Shown piece after piece: positions 63,922 through 64,000 of a stretch of DNA of 64,000 bases. The stretch comes from JACCTH01 sp963761985. Lineage in GTDB: Bacteria; Actinomycetota; Acidimicrobiia; Spongiisociales; ZC4RG35. The position numbers and the translations under genes were made by a program. The notes below the pieces were generated by a model that worked only from the letters and a program-made list of their open reading frames with translations, made no database searches and was not told the DNA's origin. Numbering within the stretch: position 1 is the stretch's first letter; each line of letters starts with the position of its first letter. The stretch lies in assembly GCA_963761985.1 (NCBI GenBank), contig CAVXIT010000001.1, positions 62,001-126,000 on the forward strand. Direction: 5' to 3'.

Positions 63922-64000
63922 TCAGAAGTTCAGCAGATCGATGAAGCTTCCAAAGAAGTCGGAAACGGCGCTTCCCAGGTTCCGCAACGCCCACCAAAAG
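63922..64000 (-). CDS. Possible C-terminal end of an unidentified gene
   Basis: A reading frame entering from the right edge ends WWALRNLGSAVSDFFGSFI then DLLNF at a TGA (63922-63924), a hydrophobic, plausible protein C-terminus. Too short to identify; other frames also read through part of this stretch. Confidence 0.3.
   Translation of the reverse strand, partial: FWWALRNLGSAVSDFFGSFIDLLNF

Overview
The window is high-GC (roughly 60 percent or more), densely packed chromosomal DNA from an actinobacterium. It carries a 2-oxoglutarate decarboxylase of the Kgd type, a four-gene conservon (sensor kinase, roadblock, DUF742, GTPase), a DUF222/HNH (13E12-like) gene, a MutT1-like Nudix/histidine-phosphatase fusion and a helicase/Tad-pilus locus in the same order as Mycobacterium tuberculosis Rv3649-Rv3661. 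Class Acidimicrobiia or a close relative is my best guess (inference). No prophage, insertion sequence, CRISPR array, rRNA or tRNA gene was seen.

Layout. 0-9.7 kb: partial polX, ftsH, an MrfA/YprA-like helicase, then a convergent Tad/Flp pilus operon (CpaE-like, TadA, TadB, TadC, pilin, TadE, TadG-like) and a HAD phosphatase. 9.7-15 kb: GNAT, MFS exporter, valS, and a secreted protein with a duplicated cysteine motif. 15-19.4 kb: conservon plus a coiled-coil protein. 19.5-24.9 kb: EVE protein, MASE1 histidine kinase, a likely redox set (cytochrome c lipoprotein, polytopic heme-copper-like protein, cupredoxin) and an SDR. 25-29.3 kb: DUF222/HNH, secreted proteins and a macrodomain gene, many of them frame-disrupted. 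29.3-32.9 kb: leuC, a PPOX-like gene, leuD, GDPD, HU. 33-39.7 kb: histidine utilisation (hutI, hutU, hutH). 39.7-45.9 kb: enoyl-CoA hydratase, DUF4126, DUF3237, hisC, a fused two-oxoacid dehydrogenase E1, Nudix. 45.9-56.9 kb: kgd, LigD-type polymerase, OsmC, a heterodimeric ABC exporter, a HerA-like ATPase. 57-64 kb: CBS-pair protein, principal-type sigma factor, thioredoxin-domain DUF255 protein, heme A synthase, a cysteine synthase/CBS-type enzyme, a structured non-coding stretch, and an ECF sigma/anti-sigma pair.

The most interesting points are these. (1) A 308-base gap after the cysteine-synthase-type gene holds an extended Shine-Dalgarno sequence that can pair with either of two flanking complementary segments, a 13-codon reading frame and a long terminator hairpin: a candidate undescribed regulatory RNA. 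(2) HutI carries an in-frame N-terminal ClpX-type four-cysteine zinc finger. (3) Single-base frame disruptions recur in otherwise well-conserved genes and are densest at 26.3-29.3 kb. Either this is a locally poor consensus sequence or a cluster of recent pseudogenes.
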